From Bacillota bacterium (GTDB lineage Bacteria; Bacillota; Clostridia; Lachnospirales; Lachnospiraceae): 64,000 nucleotides of DNA. Where the stretch lies: positions 1 to 64,000 of the forward strand of contig JAEZLZ010000065.1 in the NCBI GenBank assembly GCA_023415055.1, given 5' to 3'. The translations under genes were made by a program, and so were the position numbers. Below the pieces are notes generated by a model. The model made no database searches. It saw only the letters and a program-made list of their open reading frames with translations, and had not been told where the DNA came from. Every line of letters starts with the position of its first letter. The first letter of the stretch is position 1. Shown piece by piece: positions 53,889-63,296 of the stretch.

Positions 53889-56800
53889 TTATTTATAAAG
53901 TTCTACTAATTTTAACAGATGGTCGTAACGCTCTGCTGCAACTTTCTCAGAATCGCTGAACAGTTTCTCTGCACGATCCGGGAAAGAACGCTGAAGGCGA
54001 GTGTAACGTGTCTCATTATTCAGGAAGTTCTGATAAGTTCCATCACCTGGTTTAGAGGTTAATGTGAATGGATTCTTTCCTTCTGCTTTAAGAGCAGGAT
54101 TAAAGGAGAACAGATTCCAGTAACCGGACTTAACAGCTGCTTTCATTTCATCCTGGCAATGGTTCATACCGCCCTTAACTCCGTGGAGTTCACAAGGTGC
54201 ATAACCAATGATTAAGGAAGGTCCGTTGTAAGCTTCTGCTTCAGCAAGAACTTTAACCGTCTGGGATGGATTAGCACCAAGAGCGATCTGTGCTACGTAT
54301 ACATAGCCATAGCTCATAGCGATTTCTGCAAGGCTCTTCTTACCGATTTCTTTACCGGCAGCAGCAAACTGACATACTTCACCTATGTTGGATGCCTTAG
54401 ATGCCTGGCCGCCTGTATTGGAGTACATTTCTGTATCAAATACCATAACGTTTACGTTCTCACCGGAAGCAAGTACGTGATCAAGACCACCAAAGCCGAT
54501 ATCATAAGCCCATCCGTCACCACCAAGGATCCATACGGACTTCTTAGCAAGGTACTGTTTCTTATCAAGAACTTCTTTCGAAAGCTCACAGCCTGCAGTA
54601 GCAGCTTTTTCAAGCTCAGCAACTAATGCGTCAACGGTAGTAGCATTTTCTTTTGTGCTGTCCTTAGTTTCAATGAATTTAGCTGCCGCAGCTTTTAATT
54701 CAGCAGATACCTTGTCCGAAGCAGTAATCTTCTCAATCTTAGCAATTGTCTGATCACGAAGTGTCTTCTGTCCAAGATACATACCAAAGCCATGCTCTGC
54801 ATTATCTTCAAATAAAGAGTTTGCCCAAGCCGGACCCTTCTGTGAATCTTTGTTTACAGTATAAGGACATGTTGCAGCAGGCCCGCCCCAGATTGAGGAA
54901 CATCCTGTAGCATTTGAAATATACATCTGCTCACCAAAGAGCTGTGTGATCAGACGAGCATAAGATGTTTCAGCACATCCTGCACAGCTTCCTGAGAATT
55001 CAAGAAGAGGCTGATTGAACTGAGATCCCTTAACTGTCGTATCAGCAGGCATTCCAGGTTTCTTGCTTACATTTGCAACTAAGTAATCAAATACCGGCTG
55101 CTCGTGTGCCTGAGATTCCTGAGGTACCATTGTGATAGCGCCAGCAGGACATACTGTGATACATTCGCCACAACCCATACAGTCAAGAGGGGATACACTC
55201 ATTGCAAATTTGTACTCACCAGCCTTAGGCTTTGTATCAGCTGCCTTGATATTCGCAGGAGCTGCTTTTACTTCGTCTTCTGTTAACATAAAAGGACGAA
55301 TTGTTGCATGAGAACATACAAATGCACAGTTATTACACTGAACACACTTGGTAGGATCCCATTCAGGAACCGTCACAGCGGTACCACGTTTCTCGTATGC
55401 AGAAGCACCAAGTTCAAACTGTCCATCTGCGTTATCCTTGAATGCGGATACCGGAAGACTATCACCATCCATTAATGCGATCGGGTTAAGAAGAGTTTTA
55501 ACCATCTTAACTGTCTCAGGACGTCCGGTAACACTTGCTTCCGGAGCATCTGCTGCAGGATTAGACCAGGAAGCAGGAACCTCTACTTTATGTAATGCAT
55601 CTACACCGGCATCGATCGCTTTGTAGTTCATCTCTACGATTGCATCACCCTTGCTGCCGTAAGATTTCTTAGCTGCAGCTTTCATGTAATTAACAGCTTC
55701 TTCAATAGGCATAACCTTTGCTAATTTGAAGAATGCGGATTGAAGAATTGTATTGGTACGTTTACCCATACCGATTTCAACTGCTTTATCAATCGCATTG
55801 ATTGTATATAACTGAATATTGTTGTCTGCAATATATTTCTTTGCAGCAGCATTTAATTTCGAATCTAATTCTTCGTCTGTCCACTGGCAGTTAATCATAA
55901 AGCTACCGCCCGGTTTAACATCCTGAACCATCTTATAGCCTTTAACAACATAAGAAGGATTATGGCATGCTACGAAGTCAGCCTGGTTTACATAATAAGG
56001 GCTCTTGATTGGCTTGTCACCAAAACGAAGATGGGAAATCGTAACACCACCGGTCTTCTTGGAGTCATACTGGAAGTAAGCCTGGATGTATTTTTCTGTG
56101 TGGTCACCGATGATCTTAGTAGAGTTCTTGTTCGCACCTACCGTACCATCACCACCAAGACCCCAGAATTTACACTCAACTGTACCTAGTGCAGATGTAA
56201 TAGGAGCCGGCTTAATTTCTGGTAAGCTTAAGTTAGTAATATCATCTACGATACCGATTGTAAAACGAGCTTTAGGAGTATCCTTGAGAAGTTCGGTAAA
56301 TACAGCAAATACAGAGGACGGAGGAGTATCCTTAGAACCAAGTCCATAACGGCCATTGGTGAGAATAATATCGTTCATTCCTGCTTCACGAAGAGTTACA
56401 GCAACATCAAGATAAAGAGGATCGCCTAATGCACCAGGCTCTTTTGTACGGTCAAGAACAGCAATTTTCTTAGCTGTCTTAGGAAGTACTTTAAGAAGGC
56501 TATTAGAAACCCAAGGGCGATATAAACGAACTTTTACAAGTCCTACTTTCTCGCCTGCAGCTGTTAAATAGTCAACAACTTCTTCTGCTACATCACAGAT
56601 GGAACCCATTGCGACGATAACACGTTCCGCATCAGGAGCACCATAATAGTTAAATAAATCGTAATCTGTACCAAGTTTTTCATTTACCTTAGCCATGTAT
56701 TTCTCAACAACAGCCGGTAATGCATCATATACAGAGTTACAAGCTTCACGATGCTGGAAGAAAACGTCACCGTTCTCATGGGATCCACGCATGGTAGGGC

Positions 56801-57434
56801 TATTGGGATTTAATGCGTGCTCACGGAAAGCTTTTACAGCATCCATGTTACACATTTCTTTTAAATCTGCATAATCCCATGTTTCAATCTTCTGGATCTC
56901 GTGAGAAGTACGGAAACCATCAAAGAAGTTGATAAAAGGAACTTTACCTTCAATTGTTGCAAGATGTGCAATAGGGCTTAAGTCCATAACTTCCTGGGGA
57001 TTTGACTCCGCAAGCATTGCAAAACCTGTCTGACGACAAGCGTAAACGTCACTATGATCACCGAAAATATTCAGAGCATGTGATGCAACTGTACGAGCAG
57101 ATACATCAAATACACAGGGAAGCTGCTCACCAGCAATTTTATACATGTTGGGGATCATAAGAAGAAGACCTTGAGAAGCGGTAAATGTTGTAGTAAGAGC
57201 ACCTGCAGCAAGAGAACCGTGGACTGTTCCTGCGGCACCTGCTTCAGACTGCATTTCAACAACCTTAACCTGGTTACCGAAAATGTTCTCTTGACCAGCA
57301 GCGGACCACATGTCAACATAATCAGCCATCGGACTTGATGGTGTGATTGGGTAGATGGCAGCCACATCGGTATATGCATATGCTACATGTGCTGCAGCGG
57401 TATTACCATCCATTGATTTTTTAGATCTAGACAT
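53889..57434 (-). CDS. nifJ: Pyruvate:ferredoxin (flavodoxin) oxidoreductase, single chain
   Basis: An 1181-residue enzyme that oxidises pyruvate with CoA to acetyl-CoA and CO2, reducing ferredoxin; it is central to anaerobic metabolism. The N-terminal pyrimidine-binding domain has AAIYPITPSSPMAD. A gamma domain with GLGGDGTVGANKNSTKII follows. Two 4Fe-4S clusters are held by CVQCNNCAFVC (near 696) and CMGCGECITVC (near 755). The TPP-binding domain has the third-cluster Cys region CAGCAETSYARL and GDGWAYDIGFGGLDHV with NTGGQASKAS. All domains are present and length is normal. GGAGGAAAAATT precedes the start. It is a single-gene unit with a hairpin in its leader. Confidence 0.97.
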   Translation of the reverse strand: MSRSKKSMDGNTAAAHVAYAYTDVAAIYPITPSSPMADYVDMWSAAGQENIFGNQVKVVEMQSEAGAAGTVHGSLAAGALTTTFTASQGLLLMIPNMYKIAGEQLPCVFDVSARTVASHALNIFGDHSDVYACRQTGFAMLAESNPQEVMDLSPIAHLATIEGKVPFINFFDGFRTSHEIQKIETWDYADLKEMCNMDAVKAFREHALNPNSPTMRGSHENGDVFFQHREACNSVYDALPAVVEKYMAKVNEKLGTDYDLFNYYGAPDAERVIVAMGSICDVAEEVVDYLTAAGEKVGLVKVRLYRPWVSNSLLKVLPKTAKKIAVLDRTKEPGALGDPLYLDVAVTLREAGMNDIILTNGRYGLGSKDTPPSSVFAVFTELLKDTPKARFTIGIVDDITNLSLPEIKPAPITSALGTVECKFWGLGGDGTVGANKNSTKIIGDHTEKYIQAYFQYDSKKTGGVTISHLRFGDKPIKSPYYVNQADFVACHNPSYVVKGYKMVQDVKPGGSFMINCQWTDEELDSKLNAAAKKYIADNNIQLYTINAIDKAVEIGMGKRTNTILQSAFFKLAKVMPIEEAVNYMKAAAKKSYGSKGDAIVEMNYKAIDAGVDALHKVEVPASWSNPAADAPEASVTGRPETVKMVKTLLNPIALMDGDSLPVSAFKDNADGQFELGASAYEKRGTAVTVPEWDPTKCVQCNNCAFVCSHATIRPFMLTEDEVKAAPANIKAADTKPKAGEYKFAMSVSPLDCMGCGECITVCPAGAITMVPQESQAHEQPVFDYLVANVSKKPGMPADTTVKGSQFNQPLLEFSGSCAGCAETSYARLITQLFGEQMYISNATGCSSIWGGPAATCPYTVNKDSQKGPAWANSLFEDNAEHGFGMYLGQKTLRDQTIAKIEKITASDKVSAELKAAAAKFIETKDSTKENATTVDALVAELEKAATAGCELSKEVLDKKQYLAKKSVWILGGDGWAYDIGFGGLDHVLASGENVNVMVFDTEMYSNTGGQASKASNIGEVCQFAAAGKEIGKKSLAEIAMSYGYVYVAQIALGANPSQTVKVLAEAEAYNGPSLIIGYAPCELHGVKGGMNHCQDEMKAAVKSGYWNLFSFNPALKAEGKNPFTLTSKPGDGTYQNFLNNETRYTRLQRSFPDRAEKLFSDSEKVAAERYDHLLKLVELYK

Positions 57435-57454
57435 TAATTTTTCCTCCTTTACAA

Positions 57455-57478
57455 TTAAAGGGCATAATAGCCCTTTAA
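57455..57478 (-). promoter_or_regulatory. Leader hairpin of the nifJ mRNA
   Basis: A perfect 9-bp palindrome (TTAAAGGGC with GCCCTTTAA, 6-base loop) about 20 bases upstream of the nifJ start and just ahead of its ribosome binding site. It could stabilise the mRNA 5' end or be an operator; it does not match the Rex consensus. Confidence 0.45.
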
Positions 57479-57693
57479 ACCGACATTATTCTATCATTAA
57501 TTTTATTTTTTGTAAAGATATTAACAAAGATCTACCCGTTTTATAATTTCTCTATTATCCCTTCCACCACATCCAAATCTGCCGGGATCCAATTAACGGA
57601 ATCCACCACTTCTCTGTCGGCATTCATGATCCAAACTAAGAAAGCGCTGGACATCTTTATTCGATTTCGTTATTATCATTGTAACAGTTGTAA

Positions 57694-58121
57694 GAAGTCC
57701 TATCATTCGAATATCGGCAATCCGGCCATCCGGTTATCTATACGAGAGATACTCATACCAAAGATTATCTCGATACCCAGGAGGGGAAGAAGCTGCCGGT
57801 AGTCCACTGTATCAAAGATACACCAGGCTGGGCAATCTCATCCCAATTGGATACAAGAGACTCCATAATAATTGACAAACCAACCTTTGGCTCCGCAGCG
57901 ATGATGTCCTATATTACGGAGAATTATCCGGATGCCGAATTTGAACTCATCGGATTATGCACTGATATCTGTGTCATCTCGAATGCTCTCCTTCTAAAAG
58001 CATTTCTGCCGGAGTTAGGATTAGTGTGGATTCCTCCTGTTGCGCAGGGGTGACGCCTGTGAGTCATAAGAATGCACTGGAAGCTATGAGGATGTGTCAG
58101 ATCGATATTATAAACGAATGA
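57694..58121 (+). pseudogene. Nicotinamidase/isochorismatase-like cysteine hydrolase, broken
   Basis: The plus-strand frame reads SGHPVIYTRDTHTKDYL, CIKDTPGWAISS and IGLCTDICVISNALLLKAFL, the central and catalytic parts of a nicotinamidase with the Cys in TDICV and the Lys in the IKDTPGW loop. A frameshift near 58015-58025 moves the end (VDSSCCAGVTPVSHKNALEAM) into another frame, and the N-terminal segment with the catalytic Asp is missing. The gene is dead. Upstream, 57540-57690 contains only a short minus-strand frame ending ADLDVVEGIIEKL that I do not recognise. Confidence 0.75.
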
Positions 58122-58205
58122 TCAATAAATTTACAATGAAGTGAAGATGCTATATAGAAGTACTCAGGCTATTTTTATAAGATAAAAGAGAGGTAACATA
58201 ACCAT

Positions 58206-59945
58206 ATGATAAAAGTTGATAATCTGTCCTACTCCTTTGTGCAGAAGGATCTGTTTCATAATATTTCATTTACCTTGGAGGATGGCCAGCACTGTGCTTT
58301 CATCGGAGCTAGTGGCAGCGGCAAGAGCACATTGTTGGAGATCATCATGGATCCGGAACGCTATCTGTATGACGGGTGCCTGGAGATTGCTCCAAATTGC
58401 AGGATCGGATATGTAAGTCAGTTCTCCAAGCTGGAGCAATCAAAGGAAATGACGGTTTTTGAATATATCGCGGAGAATTTTATCCGGCTACAGGATGAAT
58501 TAAACGCTATCTATATTGAGATGGAAACCACTACGGATATGGATGCACTGATGGTACGGTATCAGACAGCTTTTGATGCTTTTCAGGCTGTTGGCGGAGA
58601 TGATTATGAACAAATCATACGCAGAAAGCTGAATACCGCTGCCTTAAGCAAGCAGGAAAAGCTTTTGGTATCCAAACTGAGTGGTGGCGAGTTTAAACTC
58701 CTTCAAGTGATTAAGGAGATGCTCACCGGACCGGATTTAATGATTATGGATGAGCCGGATGTTTTTCTGGATTTTGATAACCTGAATTCGCTGAAGAACC
58801 TGATCAATTCCTACAAAGGAACCATGCTCGTTATCACGCACAACCGGTATCTCCTGAATCATTGCTTTAATAAAATTATTCATCTTGAGAATAAAGAGCT
58901 TCAGGAGTTTGACGGCAGATATATAGATTATAACTTCTCATTACTTCTTAAGAAGATCGAGCTGCAGGAGCTTGCAGCCGCCGACACATTAGAGCTGGAG
59001 AGAAATGAGGAGTTGATCAATAAGCTAAGAGCCACTGCAAGTGTATTTACTGAAGCCTCCAGAGGGAAATCTTTAAAGGCCAGAATAAAAATCAAAGAAA
59101 GATTGGAAGCTCGCAGAATAAAGGCGCCCTTTGTAGAGATAAAACAGCCGGAGATCAGCTTCCCTTTTGAACCGGTAATCGAAGATAACACTATATTAAC
59201 TGTGAATAATTACAGTGTCGCGTTTGAGGATAGTCTTCTGGAGCAGGTCAGCTTCGAGATGAAATCGAATGAAAAAGTAGCGCTGATCGGTTCAAACGGT
59301 ACCGGTAAGACCACCTTACTTCGTGATATCTATCGGAACAATCACAGTTCAATTCAAATCAACGATGCCACAAAAACGGCATATGTATCTCAGCTTAACA
59401 GCGAGATATTGAATGAATCGAATACGATTCTTCGCGAGTTTCTGGATGCCGGGTTTCAGACGAATCAGGCAGTTGCAGAGCATCTGTCGCATTATGGTTT
59501 TAAGGAAGAGGATCTTAATCAGAGGATAAGCGCTCTGTCCGGTGGTGAGAAGAATATCCTGCAGCTAGCTAAGGTCGCAGCCGGCAATGCAACTCTGCTG
59601 CTTCTTGATGAACCGACAAGCCATCTGGATACTTATTCTCAGCTGGCGCTGGAAAAAGCCCTAAATGACTATAAAGGTGCAGTACTCATGATCTCTCATG
59701 ACTTCTATACCATAGCAAACTGTATGGACTATGTATTGATCATTGAAAATAAGACCGTTCGGAAAATGAGTATACGAAAATTCCGCAAGATGATCTATGA
59801 GAATCACTTCGGTCGAGACTATCTGGAAATAGAGCAAAAGAAGAAAACCGTAGAAACGAAAATCGCTATGGCATTAAAGGATTCGGATTATGTACTTGCA
59901 AGAAGTCTATCGGAAGAGCTGGAAGAGTTAATCAAATTATTGTAA
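58206..59945 (+). CDS. ABC-F family ATPase
   Basis: A 579-residue soluble protein with two ABC domains and no membrane segment, the layout of ABC-F translation factors and antibiotic-resistance ribosome protectors. The first domain has Walker A GASGSGKST (34-42), signature LSGGE (158-162) and an atypical Walker B end DEPDVFLD (182-189) in place of DEPTNHLD. The second has GSNGTGKTT, LSGGEKN and a canonical DEPTSHLD. The linker between them is charged and helical (about 255-315). Ribosome binding is inferred from the family; whether it protects against a drug cannot be told. AGAGAGGT precedes the start. Single gene. Confidence 0.88.
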   Translation: MIKVDNLSYSFVQKDLFHNISFTLEDGQHCAFIGASGSGKSTLLEIIMDPERYLYDGCLEIAPNCRIGYVSQFSKLEQSKEMTVFEYIAENFIRLQDELNAIYIEMETTTDMDALMVRYQTAFDAFQAVGGDDYEQIIRRKLNTAALSKQEKLLVSKLSGGEFKLLQVIKEMLTGPDLMIMDEPDVFLDFDNLNSLKNLINSYKGTMLVITHNRYLLNHCFNKIIHLENKELQEFDGRYIDYNFSLLLKKIELQELAAADTLELERNEELINKLRATASVFTEASRGKSLKARIKIKERLEARRIKAPFVEIKQPEISFPFEPVIEDNTILTVNNYSVAFEDSLLEQVSFEMKSNEKVALIGSNGTGKTTLLRDIYRNNHSSIQINDATKTAYVSQLNSEILNESNTILREFLDAGFQTNQAVAEHLSHYGFKEEDLNQRISALSGGEKNILQLAKVAAGNATLLLLDEPTSHLDTYSQLALEKALNDYKGAVLMISHDFYTIANCMDYVLIIENKTVRKMSIRKFRKMIYENHFGRDYLEIEQKKKTVETKIAMALKDSDYVLARSLSEELEELIKLL

Positions 59946-59961
59946 TTCGAATAATGTGCTT

Positions 59962-60009
59962 ATAAGGCAGAGGTTATGACTGCAAGCCAGCCATGGATCT
60001 CTGCCTTAT
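59962..60009. terminator. Hairpin between convergent ABC-F and permease genes
   Basis: An 11-bp perfect stem (ATAAGGCAGAG with its complement) around a 26-base loop, between the ABC-F stop codon (plus) and the permease stop codon (minus). No strong T-run follows. Confidence 0.6.
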
Positions 60010-60040
60010 TATTAAACATAATTACCTCATGTCATTCTCG

Positions 60041-60880
60041 TCAACCTTTTACACCGCCCGCAGTGATGCCTGTAACAAAATACTTTTGGAATAGAATGAA
60101 TATAAGTAGAATTGGGATTAAACTCAATGCCGACAATGCAAATACATACCCCCACTGGGTAAATTGATGCTGGCCGAAAAAACCGGATATCGCAATCGGA
60201 AGAGTACGTTTTGCATTATCATTAATTACTGTGTTCGCCCAGGGAAACTCTTCCCAAGCAGTCAGAAAGTTGAAGATCGAGATGGAAGCGATTCCCGGCT
60301 TAGCCAGTGGAAGAATAATCTGAAAGAATACGGTCAGAATACTCCCTCCATCCATATGCACTGCTTCATCAAAATCTCTAGGGATATTTTCAACAAAGCC
60401 TTTGATCATAAACGTAGAATAAGGGATTACCCAAGCAATATAAAATGGAACCAATCCGAGCAGCTTGTTAATCACATTCAACTTTACAGCTAGCTCATAT
60501 TGGGGAACGATCAAGGTCATACCCGGAACGATCATCGTCAGAATAATAAATGAGAACAATAAATTCCTGCCAAAGAATTGGTATCGCCCAATGCAAAAGC
60601 CCAGAGCAGACGCTACCATGGCTGCTATCGTCACCGTTAGTGTAGAAACCATAACACTATTTAGAAAATTAATATAAAACTTTCCCTTATCTATGATATA
60701 AATATAATTTTCTAAAGTAATCGATTTTAATGATGGGAAAAATTTGGGTGGAAATTCATATAATGCCCCGTTTGGCTTTAATGAGGTACTGATCATATAA
60801 ATCATAGGCAATGTAAACAGAGCCGCAAATGCGATCAATATGACAAAAATCACTATTTGTATCAAGGTATTCTTTTTCAT
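60041..60880 (-). CDS. Carbohydrate ABC transporter permease (MalG type)
   Basis: A 279-residue permease with six helices and EAA loop DEAVHMDGGSILTVFFQIIL; it ends YFVTGITAGGVKG. ATG 60880 has GGAGGAGA upstream; an earlier ATG at 60904 would overlap the preceding gene. It is third in the importer operon, after the binding protein and the MalF-type subunit. Linkage to a GH13 enzyme suggests maltodextrin or another alpha-glucan oligosaccharide. Confidence 0.92.
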   Translation of the reverse strand: MKKNTLIQIVIFVILIAFAALFTLPMIYMISTSLKPNGALYEFPPKFFPSLKSITLENYIYIIDKGKFYINFLNSVMVSTLTVTIAAMVASALGFCIGRYQFFGRNLLFSFIILTMIVPGMTLIVPQYELAVKLNVINKLLGLVPFYIAWVIPYSTFMIKGFVENIPRDFDEAVHMDGGSILTVFFQIILPLAKPGIASISIFNFLTAWEEFPWANTVINDNAKRTLPIAISGFFGQHQFTQWGYVFALSALSLIPILLIFILFQKYFVTGITAGGVKG

Positions 60881-60896
60881 TCGACCATCTCCTCCA

Positions 60897-61778
60897 TCAA
60901 TCATTGCTTTTCATCAGTCTGAATTGTACCACTGCAAGCAGGGCCAGGACTAACGCGGTAATAAACGATAGAGCCGCAGAATAACCGAAGTCACCTGTAC
61001 TGAAGGCTTTGTAATACATCCATGACAGTATGGTATCCGTTTGATGCCCTGGAGCACCGTTTGTAATCATCTTAATTGATGTATATACATTAAACCCACC
61101 TATGGTCAGCATTACCAAAGCAAATAAAATCGTTCTTCTTATACAGGGTATCGTTATTTTGGTGAAGCTGACAAACGCACCCGCTCCATCGATCGATGCC
61201 GCCTCATATAATTCAACCGGTACTGTCTGCAATGCAGCCAGGAAGACTACCATATTCCAGCCGATTCCTTTCCAAGACCCCAAAATCATTGCTACACTCA
61301 GGCCACTCCATCTAGAATCAAGCCACCGGATATTATAATTCACTATATGCAGGACATCCTTAAGAAAATAGTTCAGCATTCCTTCTGTATTAAAGACATA
61401 CTTAAAGATTAGCGATGCAATCACCCAGGAGGTGATAACAGGCAGATAATACAATACCCGAAAACCTACTTTAAAATGATTTACCTTATGTATCAACAGA
61501 GCAGCCATCAATCCCAGAAACATCTGTGCAGGTACAGTAACAAGTGTATATACTAAGGTGTTCATAAAGGCTGTACGAAAATAGGGATCCTCAATGACTA
61601 TCCGATAATTATCAAAACCGGTAAAGGACTGATTTAATATTGAGCTGAAATCCCAGTGAAATAGACTGATAATAAATAACTTAACAATTGGATAAATTGT
61701 AAATAATCCAAAAATCAGTAACCCGGGTACCAGTAATATTGTTATGTGTAATTTGTTTCTTAACGTATTATATTTCAT
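60897..61778 (-). CDS. Carbohydrate ABC transporter permease (MalF type)
   Basis: A 293-residue permease with six helices, the first being ITILLVPGLLIFGLFTIYPI. EAA loop: YEAASIDGAGAFVSFTKITIP. GGAGG precedes the start and the MalG-type gene follows after 16 bases. Its length is short for MalF itself and normal for CUT1 subunits of Gram-positive bacteria. Confidence 0.92.
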   Translation of the reverse strand: MKYNTLRNKLHITILLVPGLLIFGLFTIYPIVKLFIISLFHWDFSSILNQSFTGFDNYRIVIEDPYFRTAFMNTLVYTLVTVPAQMFLGLMAALLIHKVNHFKVGFRVLYYLPVITSWVIASLIFKYVFNTEGMLNYFLKDVLHIVNYNIRWLDSRWSGLSVAMILGSWKGIGWNMVVFLAALQTVPVELYEAASIDGAGAFVSFTKITIPCIRRTILFALVMLTIGGFNVYTSIKMITNGAPGHQTDTILSWMYYKAFSTGDFGYSAALSFITALVLALLAVVQFRLMKSND

Positions 61779-61868
61779 AAGTTGCCTCCATCATCTGCCA
61801 ACATTATCTTGATAATTACAACCGGATTTGTTATACTATAAATTGATTTTTATATGATTTATAATGGA

Positions 61869-61904
61869 CAAAACAGAGAATCACATTTCGTTTCATCTGT
61901 TTTG
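61869..61904 (-). promoter_or_regulatory. Hairpin between binding-protein and permease genes
   Basis: A 9-bp perfect stem (CAAAACAGA with TCTGTTTTG) in the 183-base gap after the binding-protein stop. It is the same arrangement as in the other two importer operons of this window. Confidence 0.55.
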
Positions 61905-61961
61905 CCCAACATAAACTACTGCTATGTGCAGACCTCTGAAGACATGATCAGACGGCTGGTA

Positions 61962-63296
61962 TTATTGCGCTAACAGACTATCTATTTTTACTGCGAGCTC
62001 ATCCATGGCTTCCTGTGCTGTCTTATCACCATTTACAACATGGTTAACTGCAGTATTTAATTCACTATCAATAATAGACCAAGAAGCTACCGTCGGTCTG
62101 GATTTTGCAGTCTTTATGGCTTCAATGAAAGGTGCAAAAGCTGCCGCTTTTACTGTATCACTTTCTAGCGCATTTTTATTTACCGGAATCTGACCGCTCT
62201 TTGCCATCTCAATCTGAGCAAATTCACCGGTCATGAATTTAGCAAATTTCCAGGCTGCATCTTTTTTATTATCATCACCGGAGGTATTAAATAAAGAGAT
62301 ATCTTCACCGCCAAGCACGGAGATGGAACCACCATCACCTGCTGGCATACCTACTGTTGCATATTCAAGATCCGGATAGGCTCCCGCCAACTCAGCAACC
62401 TTCCAAGGGCCTTCCAGTATCATACAATAACGACTCGTTCCGAAGCCGTCGGTCATAGGTATATCACCACTGTTCCATCCGGTAATTGCGCCTTCTTTAT
62501 ATAACTCGGCAAACATTTCAATTGCTGCTACGGTATTCGCACTGTTGATATAACCGCTTGCTTTGGTCTGTTCCGGATTTAACAATTCGCCACCATAGCT
62601 CCAGATGAAAGGGCAAAGATTCCAACCGGATAATGCCGGTTCTTCATATCCCCATACCTGCTGCCCCGCTTCATTGGTTCCGGATAACTGTTTCACCGCT
62701 GCAACGAATTCCTCCATAGTCTGAGGCGGATTTATTCCTGCTTCTTTTAAGGCTTTGACATTATAGAATAAGATTTTTGTATTGGTATTCAGTGCAAGTC
62801 CATAATAATGCTCCCCAATTTTTGCTGTGCTCATAGCACTCTCGAGTAGTGTCTGAGATACGTCGTTAAAGTCAGACATTTTCTCGTCCAATGTCGTTAG
62901 GATATCGGAAGACTGAAATTCAGGAATCCATGCAGCATCTAATCTGGCAACATCCGGTAAAGTTTCCGACTGTGCGCTGATCAGAATTTTATCATGAAGA
63001 TCAGCCCATTCATGTGATACCGCATTTACCTTAATACCAGGGTTTTCACTCTCGAATTTAGGTATCAGAACATTCATCAGAGTATCGTTCTCCGCAGATT
63101 GTGCGCTGTAATGATGCCAGAAATTAATGGTTACTTCTTCTGTCTTTGATACGGTTGTATCCGCATCCTTTGTTGTTGCTGTTTCCCCGCTTTTGCTGGG
63201 TTCAGATTCTACTGGTGATTTACTACAAGCTGTGAGAGCTGCCAGGCACAGAACGGCTGATAGAAAGATTGCCAGTATTTTTTTTGTTTTGTTCAT
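61962..63296 (-). CDS. Sugar ABC transporter substrate-binding lipoprotein (maltodextrin type)
   Basis: A 444-residue family 1 binding protein. The signal peptide (KKILAIFLSAVLCLA) ends in the lipobox LTAC. A short Ser/Thr-rich linker is followed by INFWHHYSAQSAENDTL, and the later body has EGPWKVAELAGAYPDLEY. GAGGAGG lies eight bases before the start. It is flanked by a GH13 enzyme gene upstream and two permease genes downstream, so maltose or maltodextrin uptake is likely. The upstream gene's frame runs 74 bases into this one. Confidence 0.93.
   Translation of the reverse strand: MNKTKKILAIFLSAVLCLAALTACSKSPVESEPSKSGETATTKDADTTVSKTEEVTINFWHHYSAQSAENDTLMNVLIPKFESENPGIKVNAVSHEWADLHDKILISAQSETLPDVARLDAAWIPEFQSSDILTTLDEKMSDFNDVSQTLLESAMSTAKIGEHYYGLALNTNTKILFYNVKALKEAGINPPQTMEEFVAAVKQLSGTNEAGQQVWGYEEPALSGWNLCPFIWSYGGELLNPEQTKASGYINSANTVAAIEMFAELYKEGAITGWNSGDIPMTDGFGTSRYCMILEGPWKVAELAGAYPDLEYATVGMPAGDGGSISVLGGEDISLFNTSGDDNKKDAAWKFAKFMTGEFAQIEMAKSGQIPVNKNALESDTVKAAAFAPFIEAIKTAKSRPTVASWSIIDSELNTAVNHVVNGDKTAQEAMDELAVKIDSLLAQ

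Noticed and set aside
55104..56349. Several plus-strand frames opposite the PFOR gene
   Set aside because: Antisense to a complete, highly conserved enzyme gene; strong codon bias there commonly leaves open complementary frames.
57551..57660. Short minus-strand frame ending ADLDVVEGIIEKL upstream of nifJ
   Set aside because: About 35 codons with no recognised family; could be a remnant but the evidence is too thin to list as a gene.
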